A stretch of 48,674 nucleotides of DNA from Clostridia bacterium. GTDB lineage: Bacteria; Bacillota; DSM-521; Neomoorellales; JACIYF01. The notes beneath the pieces are model-generated. The model saw only the letters and a program-made list of their open reading frames with translations. It was not told where the DNA came from and ran no database searches. Both the position numbers and the translations under genes were made by a program. This document shows, piece by piece, positions 1 to 7,228 of this stretch (positions are counted from its first letter, which is position 1; each line of letters opens with the position of its first letter). The stretch lies in the NCBI GenBank assembly GCA_014360065.1, contig JACIYF010000008.1:1-48674 (forward strand), in the 5' to 3' direction.

Positions 1-2
1 CC

Positions 3-182
3 GCAGCTGTGGGCAGGCCTCAGGCGTTTCGGGCGGTAGGAGGAGCAGAGGCCAAGAATTTGACCTCTATTATTATTTCTTGCCACCGGGTTGTGGCTGC
101 CCGAGGAGGGCTAGGTGGGTACCGACTAGGTCTGGAGATGAAGGCAAGGCTTCTACGCCTTGAGGGATCAAGAGTTTGGTAG
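3..182 (+). CDS. ogt: O6-methylguanine-DNA methyltransferase, 3' end (partial)
   Basis: This is the C-terminal 59 codons of a gene entering from the left edge, read in the third forward frame and ending at TAG 180-182. The peptide contains the signature of suicide DNA alkyltransferases: a stretch like AVGRPQAFRAVG, then IIISCHRVV with the acceptor cysteine at codon 81-83, then GGLGGYRLGLEMKARLLRLEG. The family transfers the alkyl group from O6-alkylguanine (or O4-alkylthymine) to that cysteine. One oddity is visible: the usual PCHR is SCHR here, a Pro-to-Ser change next to the nucleophile. The N-terminal part lies outside the window, so the full length and start are unknown. Confidence 0.85.
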   Translation, partial: AAVGRPQAFRAVGGAEAKNLTSIIISCHRVVAARGGLGGYRLGLEMKARLLRLEGSRVW

Positions 183-190
183 GCATATAA

Positions 191-222
191 GTTGACAGGT
201 CAACTAGGAATAGGAAGTTGAC
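191..222. repeat. GTTGAC inverted and direct repeats upstream of the AmmeMemo gene
   Basis: A perfect 6-bp inverted repeat with a 2-bp spacer (GTTGAC-AG-GTCAAC, 191-204) is followed by a third GTTGAC copy at 217-222, about 65-95 bases before the next start codon. It could be an operator for a dimeric regulator. No convincing -10 element sits at the right distance from either TTGACA, so a promoter here is not claimed. Confidence 0.3.
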
Positions 223-286
223 ATCCAGACAGAATAGACTTAGCCGCAATGAAGGTTAGGTATAACTGCTGAATGGGGGACTGATC

Positions 287-1708
287 ATGGGTGAGCTTGT
301 TTACTGTTGCCTTCTTCCTCACCCCCCGGTAATCGTGCCCGAGGTGGGAGGCCGAGATTTAACTGCTGTTAGCGCTACCGTTGAGGGTATGAAAAAAGCC
401 AGCAAGGCTTTAGTCGACACTACCCCTGATACGGTATTGATCATTAGCCCTCATGGTCCAGTTTTTCGTGATGCAGTTGCCTACTTAAAGGGGCAGAAGC
501 TCAGTGGCAGCCTTAAGGACTTTCGCGCTCCCCAAGTGGAGTTTAGTTTCGTAAATGATTTAGAGCTGATAGCTTGTATAGAAGAAGAAGCTCAGGCCAT
601 CGGAATCCCTATGGTAGGGATTGATGGTTCGTCCAGCCGGTGGTATGGAGTAGATGCGGTTCTGGATCACGGCATGATGGTGCCACTTTACTACTTGCGC
701 CGGGCCGGGCTGCCTACGCAGGTTCGGCTGGTGGCCTTAGGCATGTCTCTACTGGGTAGAGAGCAGTTATACCGTTTCGGGGTGGGATTGCGTAAAGCCA
801 TTGCCAATTCACCGCGGAGGGTGGCCTTGGTAGCATCCGGGGATATGTCGCACCGTTTAATTCCAGGGGCTCCTGCAGGGTACGACCCTAAGGGTGAAGA
901 GTTTGACCGCATTATCCGGGAAGCACTACAAAAAGGCGACCCTTTGCCCGTATTGAAAGTTGAGTCCCACCTAGCTGAAAGGGCCGGGGAATGCGGACTA
1001 CGCTCTCTAATCATGGCCCTTGGCGCCTTGGATGGATTGGCTATAAAGCCAAGAGTGTATTCCTATGAAGGCCCTTTCGGGGTTGGGTACTTGGTGGCAG
1101 AACTTCTTCCCCAAGGCCCGGATGCTTCCCGGTCGTTCTTACCCATGTTGTTAGCCAGCCAAGCTGAGAGTGTGGCCGATATTCGCGCCCGGGAATCCCC
1201 AATTGTCAGGCTAGCCCGCCAGAGTCTGGAATATTATGTAAACCATGGAACCAAAATTGCAGCTTCTCAGGTACCAAAGTTGCCTGATGAGTTTTACAAG
1301 CGAGCTGGAGCGTTTGTCTCCATCCATACCGTAGATGGCCAGTTGCGAGGTTGCATTGGTACCGTTGGCCCTACCCAGAAGCATGTGGTGGAAGAGGTAA
1401 TCGAAAATGCCATTAGCGCTGGAACCAGGGATCCCAGGTTTCCTCCGGTTCGGGCCGAAGAGCTTCCTTACCTAGTCTATTCAGTTGACGTCTTAGAGCC
1501 GCCCGAGAAGGTCTTCAGTACTGACCAGCTTGATCCCAAGCGTTACGGTATCATCGTTCGCAGTGGCTTACGTTCGGGTTTATTGTTGCCGGATTTGGAA
1601 GGAGTCGATACAGTAGAAGAGCAAATAGCCATTGCTAAGCGGAAGGCCGGGATTGGCGAAGATGAGCCTTGCGAGCTAGAGCGATTTGAAGTCCGCCGCT
1701 ACCACTAA
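287..1708 (+). CDS. AmmeMemoRadiSam system fusion protein: MEMO/extradiol-dioxygenase-like domain + AMMECR1 domain
   Basis: This 473-aa protein fuses two components of the AmmeMemoRadiSam system. Residues ~1-275 form a LigB/MEMO-type class III extradiol-dioxygenase fold, with conserved histidines at H12 (LLPHPP), H56 (SPHGP), H128 (LDHGMMVP) and H189 (SGDMSHR). Residues ~305-473 are an AMMECR1 domain with the hallmark LRGCIGT at 353-359 and the RDPRFPPV segment at 381-388. In many genomes the A and B parts are separate genes; here they are one reading frame. GGGGG about 8 bases before ATG 287 serves as ribosome binding site. The partner radical SAM enzyme follows about 100 bases downstream. 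The reaction is not established for this family; metal binding through the histidines is an inference from the fold. Family assignment is firm. Confidence 0.9.
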   Translation: MGELVYCCLLPHPPVIVPEVGGRDLTAVSATVEGMKKASKALVDTTPDTVLIISPHGPVFRDAVAYLKGQKLSGSLKDFRAPQVEFSFVNDLELIACIEEEAQAIGIPMVGIDGSSSRWYGVDAVLDHGMMVPLYYLRRAGLPTQVRLVALGMSLLGREQLYRFGVGLRKAIANSPRRVALVASGDMSHRLIPGAPAGYDPKGEEFDRIIREALQKGDPLPVLKVESHLAERAGECGLRSLIMALGALDGLAIKPRVYSYEGPFGVGYLVAELLPQGPDASRSFLPMLLASQAESVADIRARESPIVRLARQSLEYYVNHGTKIAASQVPKLPDEFYKRAGAFVSIHTVDGQLRGCIGTVGPTQKHVVEEVIENAISAGTRDPRFPPVRAEELPYLVYSVDVLEPPEKVFSTDQLDPKRYGIIVRSGLRSGLLLPDLEGVDTVEEQIAIAKRKAGIGEDEPCELERFEVRRYH

Positions 1709-1810
1709 CTCACCTGAGCTAGTTTACCTTGTGGACTAAGTTTATGCCTTTGACCCTGAGCTAGGTTAAAAAGAGTGGGTGGGGGCAAAAGGTTGCAAAG
1801 GGGGGTGAAG

Positions 1811-2839
1811 ATGGAAAAGCAGCCTACAGCCATGGAGGCCCGCTATTACCAACGACTGGATGGAGGACTTACCCGGTGCTTATTGTGCCCTCACCAGTGC
1901 TTAATTCGTCCGGGGAAAAGGGGGATTTGTCGTGTACGCGAGAACCAGAATGGCCGGCTGACAGCCTTGGGGTACGGATATTGCTCCTCTCTGGCCATGG
2001 ATCCCATCGAGAAGAAACCGCTGTACCACTTTTACCCTGGTGCAATGATCTTATCGGTAGGTACGGTGGGTTGCAACTTTGCTTGCGCATTCTGCCAGAA
2101 TTGGGAAATTTCCCAGGCTACTGTTGTTGAGGACGATGCTCCGGACCGCTATCTTCCAGCTGATACTTTAGTTAGGATTGCAGAAAAGGAGCAGGATCGA
2201 GGTTGCATAGGCATAGCCTATACCTATTCGGAGCCGCTGGTTTGGTATGAATACGTACTGGATGTTGCCCGCAAAGCCCACCAGAAAGGGTTGCGCAATG
2301 TATTGGTAACCAATGGTTATATCGAGCCCGAACCTTTTCAAGAGCTGATACCTTGGGTGGATGCCTTAAATATCGACGTAAAGAGCTTTTCGGAGGATTT
2401 TTACCGGGGGGTTGTGCACGGCCGACGGGACCCAGTGCTGCGGACGGTGGAAACGGCAGTCCGGGCTGGGAAGCATGTGGAGGTAACTACTTTATTAGTT
2501 ACCGGGCTCAATGATAACTGGGGGGAAATTGACCAGTTGGTGGATTGGCTTTCTGGTCTTAACCCTACCATTCCCCTTCATTTCTCCCGGTATTTTCCTC
2601 AGTATCGAATGGATCGCCCAGCAACGCCGGTGAGTACGCTGCAAGAAGCTAGGAAACGAGCCCAGGAGAAGCTCTTTTACGTATACCTAGGGAACGTTCC
2701 TGGGGGCGAGGGGTCGGATACGATTTGCCCTCAGTGCGGGCAAACCCTAGTTCGGAGGCTTGGGTACCATACTACGGTGGTAGGTCTGAAAGGAAAGGAG
2801 TGTAGCTGCTGTGGAAGAAAAGCGGACATAGTCGTATAG
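1811..2839 (+). CDS. AmmeMemoRadiSam system radical SAM enzyme
   Basis: A 342-aa radical SAM protein resembling pyruvate-formate-lyase activating enzymes. The CxxxCxxC cluster motif (GCNFACAFC) is at C88, C92 and C95. An N-terminal cysteine-rich segment (CLLCPHQC...GICRVR) precedes it, and the C-terminus carries two CxxC pairs (ICPQCG and CSCCG), which could bind zinc or a second cluster. The frame is open from GTG 1775, but ATG 1811 is preferred because AAGGGGGGTGA lies immediately upstream at ideal spacing. It follows the MEMO-AMMECR1 fusion gene, and together they make the three-part system. The substrate and product are unknown; cluster-dependent SAM cleavage is known for the superfamily, and any assignment beyond that would be guesswork. 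The 102-base gap from the preceding gene contains a direct repeat of CCTGAGCTAG at 1713 and 1755. Confidence 0.9.
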   Translation: MEKQPTAMEARYYQRLDGGLTRCLLCPHQCLIRPGKRGICRVRENQNGRLTALGYGYCSSLAMDPIEKKPLYHFYPGAMILSVGTVGCNFACAFCQNWEISQATVVEDDAPDRYLPADTLVRIAEKEQDRGCIGIAYTYSEPLVWYEYVLDVARKAHQKGLRNVLVTNGYIEPEPFQELIPWVDALNIDVKSFSEDFYRGVVHGRRDPVLRTVETAVRAGKHVEVTTLLVTGLNDNWGEIDQLVDWLSGLNPTIPLHFSRYFPQYRMDRPATPVSTLQEARKRAQEKLFYVYLGNVPGGEGSDTICPQCGQTLVRRLGYHTTVVGLKGKECSCCGRKADIVV

Positions 2840-2974
2840 CTTCAAGGGAAATACTCTCAGGCTAAAAGCAGTGGTGCACAAATCGAGCCATCAAAAGCGA
2901 AAATAGAAGTAGGTGGCAACTACGTTGCTTATGCAGCAACAAATTGATTCACTAACAGCGCGGAGGTAGGTGCT

Positions 2975-3619
2975 ATGTTTCCAAAGCTTGAGACCTTAAA
3001 GCGAATCGTTGACTGTGGAATTATCGCGGTGGTACGAGCGGAAAATCCAGAAGTAGCCCTAAAAATTGCTGAGGCGGTGAAGGCTGGCGGAGTAGAAGTT
3101 ATTGAGATCACCATGACGGTACCTGGGGCTCCTGATGTTATTAAGGCCTTGGCCCAAGCCTATTCTAAAGGGGAGATAGTAATTGGAGCGGGCACGGTTT
3201 TGGATGCAGCCACAGCGAGAATCTCTATTCTCAACGGGGCTGAATTCGTGGTAAGTCCCCATTTGGATGAGGAGATTATACGCCTGGCCCACCGTTATCA
3301 GAAAGTTGTTATGCCGGGCACAATGACAGTAACCGAGATGGTAAAAGCCATGGAGGCAGGAGCCGATATCGTCAAGTTTTTCCCTGGCAACCTTTTTGGT
3401 CCGGCTGCAGTAAAAGCTATCCGGGGACCACTGCCCCAGGTTCCTCTTTGCCCCACGGGAGGGGTCAGCTTAAACAACGTTGCTGATTGGATCAAGGCTG
3501 GGGTAGTAGCAGTGGGAGTAGGCAGCGAACTCACCAAAGGGGCCAAGACAGGAGATTTCGAGCAAGTAACCATGACGGCCAGGCAGTTTGTGGAGGCTAT
3601 TGGGCGGGCCCGAGCCTAG
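2975..3619 (+). CDS. eda: KDPG / 4-hydroxy-2-oxoglutarate aldolase
   Basis: A 214-aa class I aldolase of the KDPG/KHG family, the usual length. It cleaves 2-keto-3-deoxy-6-phosphogluconate to pyruvate and glyceraldehyde-3-phosphate, and often also KHG to pyruvate and glyoxylate. Visible active-site features are the Schiff-base lysine K134 in DIVKFFPG, the catalytic glutamate E44 in VEVIEITMT, R21 in VVRAEN, and the phosphate-binding CPTGGV near 160. GGAGGTAGG lies 8-10 bases before ATG 2975. Together with the downstream KDG kinase it forms the last two steps of hexuronate (pectin/glucuronate) breakdown through KDG. No uronate dehydratase, isomerase or transporter is in this window. A weak 6-bp hairpin at 2924-2940 lies upstream without a T-run. 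Confidence 0.92.
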   Translation: MFPKLETLKRIVDCGIIAVVRAENPEVALKIAEAVKAGGVEVIEITMTVPGAPDVIKALAQAYSKGEIVIGAGTVLDAATARISILNGAEFVVSPHLDEEIIRLAHRYQKVVMPGTMTVTEMVKAMEAGADIVKFFPGNLFGPAAVKAIRGPLPQVPLCPTGGVSLNNVADWIKAGVVAVGVGSELTKGAKTGDFEQVTMTARQFVEAIGRARA

Positions 3620-3662
3620 CGAGGTATAAACACCGCTATCGGACTATGATCTAAAAGCGACT

Positions 3663-3751
3663 CAGCACTCAATTTAAGGGCCGTAAGGGCGGAGTTTGGC
3701 CCGGGTCAGATATCCCCTGTCGGGTCATCGTATGCCAACAGTTGAGTGCTG
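3663..3751 (+). ncRNA. Candidate structured leader RNA upstream of kdgK (unknown class)
   Basis: In the 194-base gap between eda and kdgK, a perfect 10-bp pair, CAGCACTCAA (3663-3672) with TTGAGTGCTG (3742-3751), closes about 69 bases. These bases can themselves form a GGGCC/GGCCC stem (3678-3682 with 3698-3702), a short GGG/CCC stem starting at 3703, and a TGTCGG/CCAACA stem (3719-3724 with 3735-3740, one C-A mismatch) stacked against the closing helix. This multibranched layout is what a regulatory leader would look like. It matches no riboswitch consensus I can recall. No terminator follows; the kdgK ribosome binding site lies 47 bases downstream. Structure is inferred by eye only. Confidence 0.4.
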
Positions 3752-3813
3752 GGCGGAGCAAAGGACCAGTGTTTCAGTTAGGAGAAAATGATTTATCGGA
3801 GGAGGATACGTCG

Positions 3814-4839
3814 ATGCCCAAGGTAGTCACTTTTGGAGAGATTATGCTTCGTCTTTCTACACCAGGGAATCAACGCTTCATTCAGGCCCAAAGCTTTGAA
3901 GTTACTTACGGCGGAGCCGAGGCCAATGTAGCTGTCTCCTTGGCTAACTACGGATTGGATGCCTATTTTGTAACCAAGCTTCCAGCTAACCCGATTGGGC
4001 AAGCAGCTCTGAATCACCTTCGCCGGTACGGGGTTCACACCGACTACATTCTCAGGGGTGGGCCCCGACTGGGTATCTACTTTCTAGAATCGGGGGTGGC
4101 TCAGCGACCATCCAAGATCGTATATGATCGCCTACCCTCGGCTTTATCCGAGGCTTTGCCTGAGGAGTTCAAGTGGCAGGACATTTTTAAAGGAGCTTCT
4201 TGGTTCCATTTTACTGGGATTACCCCGGCCTTATCAGTCAACGCATCTCAAGCTACGGTCGAGGCTGCCAAAGCGGCAAAGGCTCAGGGGGCGACAGTCA
4301 GCTGCGACCTTAATTACCGCAAGAACCTTTGGAGCCCTGAGCGAGCCAATCAAGTAATGACCGAAGCCATGCAATATGTGGATGTCCTTATAGCTAACGA
4401 GGAAGATGCCGAGAAGGTGTTTGGCATTAAGGCTTCATCTAGCGATGTCAGCGCTGGGAAACTTAGCGAGGCGGGGTACCGAGAAGTGGCCAGGCAGTTG
4501 GCAGATAGGTTTGGTCTAAGCTACGTGGCTATAACTTTGCGGGAGAGCCTGTCTGCCTCCCAGAATGGCTGGTCCGGGCTATTGTTCCACCAGGGTTCAT
4601 TTTATCGTTCCCCTCGATACAACATTACTCCTATTGTTGATCGGGTTGGCGGTGGCGATTCCTTCGGAGGCGCTTTGATCTATTCGCTACTGGCTGGCAA
4701 GGACCCGCAGGATGCCCTGAATTTTGCGGTTGCTGCCTCCTGCCTGAAGCATAGCATTCCTGGAGATTTCAACCTCGTGGGCGTAGAAGAAGTGGAGCTG
4801 CTGGCACGCGGAGATGCTTCTGGCCGGGTACAGCGTTGA
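3814..4839 (+). CDS. kdgK: 2-dehydro-3-deoxygluconokinase (PfkB family)
   Basis: A 341-aa PfkB/ribokinase-type sugar kinase that phosphorylates 2-keto-3-deoxygluconate with ATP to KDPG, the substrate of the upstream aldolase. It begins MPKVVTFGEIMLRLSTPG and has the GGAEANVAVSLA sugar-binding loop, typical of KDG kinases. The C-terminal PfkB signature is written RVGGGDSFGGAL, with the catalytic base D282. The frame is open from GTG 3742, which lies inside the palindromic leader arm; ATG 3814 is chosen because GGAGGAGG (3798-3805) precedes it at normal spacing and the family N-terminus starts there. Other PfkB sugar substrates are possible, but the neighbourhood with eda and the N-terminal motif make KDG kinase the best reading. 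Confidence 0.88.
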   Translation: MPKVVTFGEIMLRLSTPGNQRFIQAQSFEVTYGGAEANVAVSLANYGLDAYFVTKLPANPIGQAALNHLRRYGVHTDYILRGGPRLGIYFLESGVAQRPSKIVYDRLPSALSEALPEEFKWQDIFKGASWFHFTGITPALSVNASQATVEAAKAAKAQGATVSCDLNYRKNLWSPERANQVMTEAMQYVDVLIANEEDAEKVFGIKASSSDVSAGKLSEAGYREVARQLADRFGLSYVAITLRESLSASQNGWSGLLFHQGSFYRSPRYNITPIVDRVGGGDSFGGALIYSLLAGKDPQDALNFAVAASCLKHSIPGDFNLVGVEEVELLARGDASGRVQR

Positions 4840-4925
4840 CCGCTTAACCTGGGGAGAGGATTTTGCCCACCTTGGCCGAACTATTAACTTGCCTCGATCG
4901 CATCTGGTCAAGGTTGGGATGGTTT

Positions 4926-5660
4926 ATGCAAGATATCGATAAAATCATCAGGTGCATAGCTTTAGAGAATGGGGCTCAGTTAGTAGGGGTCGCTGCCACT
5001 GCTGAGGTTGAGGGCGAAACGACAGCGGCCCCCACTTTTATCCCTGGAAGGCCCCAGATTGCCAGGTGGGGCACCCCCATTTTGTCTGCTGAACTTAAAG
5101 TCTTTCCCAGGGCCGTCGTAATTGGCGTTCCAGTCTTGCGATCAGTCTTGGACACCCTGAAGGATGGTCCCAATCATATTTATTACCATCACTACCGCCA
5201 GATCAATCTGCTCCTGGATCAAGTAGCCCTAAAAATAGGCCTTTATCTTGAAAAAGCCGGATATAAATCCATCCCAATAGCTGCCTCGCAGATCGTGGAC
5301 TGGGAAAGTCAACGGGCCTATGTCTCGCACAAGGAGCTGGCTCGCCTGGCTGGCCTTGGGTGGCGCGGCCGTAACAACTTGTTAGTTACAGAAAAATGGG
5401 GTGCTGCGGTCAGGCTTGCTAGCATTCTTACCGATGCTCCATTGGCAACAGGATTACCTCTGGACCGGGACTGCGGGAACTGTTATGCTTGTGTTAGAGT
5501 CTGCCCGGCTGGCGCAATAAAGAGAGACGTCTCCCGATTTGATCACTTGGCTTGCTTTCAAGAGCTCAGGCAGCTTAGTCGGGAACGTAATATAGGACAA
5601 TACATCTGTGGTTTATGCATAAAAGCTTGTTACAGAGGCGGTGGCTGTGGGCAAAGTTAG
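4926..5660 (+). CDS. QueG-like double-cluster Fe-S protein, short form
   Basis: A 244-aa iron-sulfur protein related to epoxyqueuosine reductase. It has the family N-terminus (ENGAQLVGVA), the YVSHKELARLAGLGWRGRNNLLVT block corresponding to the LGWxGxN motif of QueG, and a ferredoxin-like motif C183-x2-C186-x2-C189-x3-C193-P. A second set of cysteines follows (C210, C228, C231, C235, C241). It is much shorter than typical QueG (~300-390 aa) and lacks the C-terminal HEAT-repeat region, so a tRNA role is doubtful; an electron-transfer or dehalogenase-like reductase role is equally possible. The start is uncertain: ATG 4926 fits the family N-terminus, but a better ribosome binding site (GGGGAGAGG, 4853-4859) points to TTG 4863, which would add 21 residues. 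It overlaps the next gene by 14 bases. Confidence 0.75.
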   Translation: MQDIDKIIRCIALENGAQLVGVAATAEVEGETTAAPTFIPGRPQIARWGTPILSAELKVFPRAVVIGVPVLRSVLDTLKDGPNHIYYHHYRQINLLLDQVALKIGLYLEKAGYKSIPIAASQIVDWESQRAYVSHKELARLAGLGWRGRNNLLVTEKWGAAVRLASILTDAPLATGLPLDRDCGNCYACVRVCPAGAIKRDVSRFDHLACFQELRQLSRERNIGQYICGLCIKACYRGGGCGQS

Positions 5661-6240
5661 GTGGCCAGACCCAGCTAAAATCTTTGCTGGCCTTTTAACT
5701 TCGCATCCTGATTTGCTGGCGGAAGCCAAAGTAAGGCTGGTTGCTCATTTAGGTCCCATAGATCTGGAAAGCGAAGTTTGGGACTTCAAGTTCACCGACT
5801 ACTATCAAAAGGAAATGGGGCCAAAGCTGAAGCGGCAGTTTGTAAGCTTTAGTCACTTGCAGTCTCCGGAGGAGCTCCCGAGGATTAAAATACTTACTAA
5901 TCAAATTGAATGGGACTTGGCAGTTGAAGGTAAGCGGCGCGTAAATATTGATCCAGGTTATGTAAACTTGGCTAAGTTGGTTCTAGCTACTACCAAGGAC
6001 TATTCGCACCGATTATACCTAGGTCACGGAATCTATGGAGAAGTGACTTTAATCTACCGAAAAGGCGGATGGCAGGCGCTTCCTTGGACCTATATGGACT
6101 ATCGCAGCCAGAGTTATCTGGAGTTTTTCCTAAGGCTGCGGGAACTTTATCAGCGGCAATTGAGATCGGCCACCAGCTATCAACAAGCACTAAGCTGTGG
6201 CCGTTTGGAAGACAAGTTGCCCAACCAAGAAGGGGTGTAG
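5647..6240 (+). CDS. DUF4416 family protein
   Basis: A 197-aa protein matching the DUF4416 pattern: MGKVRWPDPAKIFAGLL at the N-terminus, WDFKFTDYYQKEMG near 50-63, IKILTNQIEW, then RRVNIDPGYVNLAKLVLATTKDYSHRLYL with GIYGEVTLIYRKG, and a WTYMDYRS close. No function is known for the family and I will not assign one. GTG 5647 is preferred over GTG 5641 because AGAGG (5634-5638) is then 8 bases away and the protein starts MGKV as relatives do. It overlaps the 3' end of the QueG-like gene and its stop codon ends one base before the next ATG, so the three genes are almost certainly co-translated. Confidence 0.85.
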   Translation: MGKVRWPDPAKIFAGLLTSHPDLLAEAKVRLVAHLGPIDLESEVWDFKFTDYYQKEMGPKLKRQFVSFSHLQSPEELPRIKILTNQIEWDLAVEGKRRVNIDPGYVNLAKLVLATTKDYSHRLYLGHGIYGEVTLIYRKGGWQALPWTYMDYRSQSYLEFFLRLRELYQRQLRSATSYQQALSCGRLEDKLPNQEGV

Positions 6241-6241
6241 G

Positions 6242-7015
6242 ATGAAGCGGTTATTTGGGCTGGCCTCTTTGGTCTTGGTAGCCTATATCTTCTTCTTATT
6301 TCAACCGTCGGAAATGTTGAGCGAGCGCCAACCTGGAGAGCAGGTGCCGGTTACCTCCCAGCAGCAAAACTTGATGCAGGATCTTACCCAGAATCAAACC
6401 TTAGTCTCAAAACTGCTGTTGGCTTCGGTAGTTGTTGAGGGCGAGCTTTCCCGAGAGCGCCAAGGTAACTACATCTATTATAGGACCTCCGATGGCACTG
6501 GTTTCAATATATCGCCCAGCGGAATTATCGTTACTGCTTATCATGTAGTCAAAGATGTCCGGCCCGGGACTATTACCATCCAATTTCGGGGGCGACCGAA
6601 ACAAAGTGCCCGGCTGATCAAGGCTATTCCCGAGCATGACATAGCTATTCTCGAGCTAAGCCGGCCTCGCTCCGGCCTGCCCTACCTTAAACTGGCTGAT
6701 AGGAGTGTAGCGCCCATGGATATAGTTTGCTTGGCCGGATACCCGGAAAAAAAAGGAATACTGGTGGAATCTGGTATAGTGAGTTATGTCAACTTAACCA
6801 TACCGGTGAAGATGCAGGGCCAAAATCAATTGGAAGTTGGGACCTTTGCCATTGGAGCTCAAGCCTATCCGGGTATGAGCGGTGGCCCGGTAGTTAATTC
6901 TAAGGGGGAAGCGGTTGGGGTCCTGGTGGCTGCCGGTACCGATCCTCGTCGGATCGAGTGTTATGCAGTTCCACTTGAAGCGGTGGGGACGATCGTCAAA
7001 AGGCTAGCGGCATGA
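6242..7015 (+). CDS. Membrane-anchored trypsin-like serine protease (HtrA-type catalytic domain, no PDZ)
   Basis: A 257-aa protein with an N-terminal hydrophobic segment (residues ~4-20) serving as signal anchor, a Gln-rich linker (~35-55), and a trypsin-like domain. The triad residues are H101 (IIVTAYHVV), D133 (HDIAILEL) and S213 (YPGMSGGPVV). There is no room for a PDZ domain, so it is a short relative of HtrA/DegP proteases acting outside the membrane. ATG 6242 is chosen over the in-frame GTG 6197 because the latter lies inside the upstream gene, while AAGGGG sits just before ATG and the signal anchor begins there. GMSGGP replaces the common GNSGGP, still compatible with activity. It is the last gene of the eda/kdgK-to-protease run. 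Confidence 0.85.
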   Translation: MKRLFGLASLVLVAYIFFLFQPSEMLSERQPGEQVPVTSQQQNLMQDLTQNQTLVSKLLLASVVVEGELSRERQGNYIYYRTSDGTGFNISPSGIIVTAYHVVKDVRPGTITIQFRGRPKQSARLIKAIPEHDIAILELSRPRSGLPYLKLADRSVAPMDIVCLAGYPEKKGILVESGIVSYVNLTIPVKMQGQNQLEVGTFAIGAQAYPGMSGGPVVNSKGEAVGVLVAAGTDPRRIECYAVPLEAVGTIVKRLAA

Positions 7016-7228
7016 TTACTAGCAGGGGTAATAGCTGGCAATCGTAGAAAGGAGCAAGGTGTAGTACGGGCTGCTTTGCACTGTTCCCATATCTGGGGCT
7101 GCGGCCAATCGAACCATTTTGGTGCGCATTTCTGGGGTTGGCCATGGTAATTGCTGAGGCTACGGTTAGGCTAATATTTAGCAGGCTTCGTGCTATGAAC
7201 GAACGACACTAATTGATGGTGGTGCTTC

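Noticed and set aside
3663-3751. The arms AGCACTC and GAGTGCT resemble the CIRCE (HrcA) heat-shock element.
   Set aside because: CIRCE arms are separated by 9 bases; here they are about 74 bases apart, and no chaperone gene follows. The arms are better read as the closing helix of a leader RNA.
4926-5660. Annotation as true epoxyqueuosine reductase (queG).
   Set aside because: Too short, lacks the C-terminal HEAT-repeat region, and no queuosine gene is nearby; called QueG-like only.
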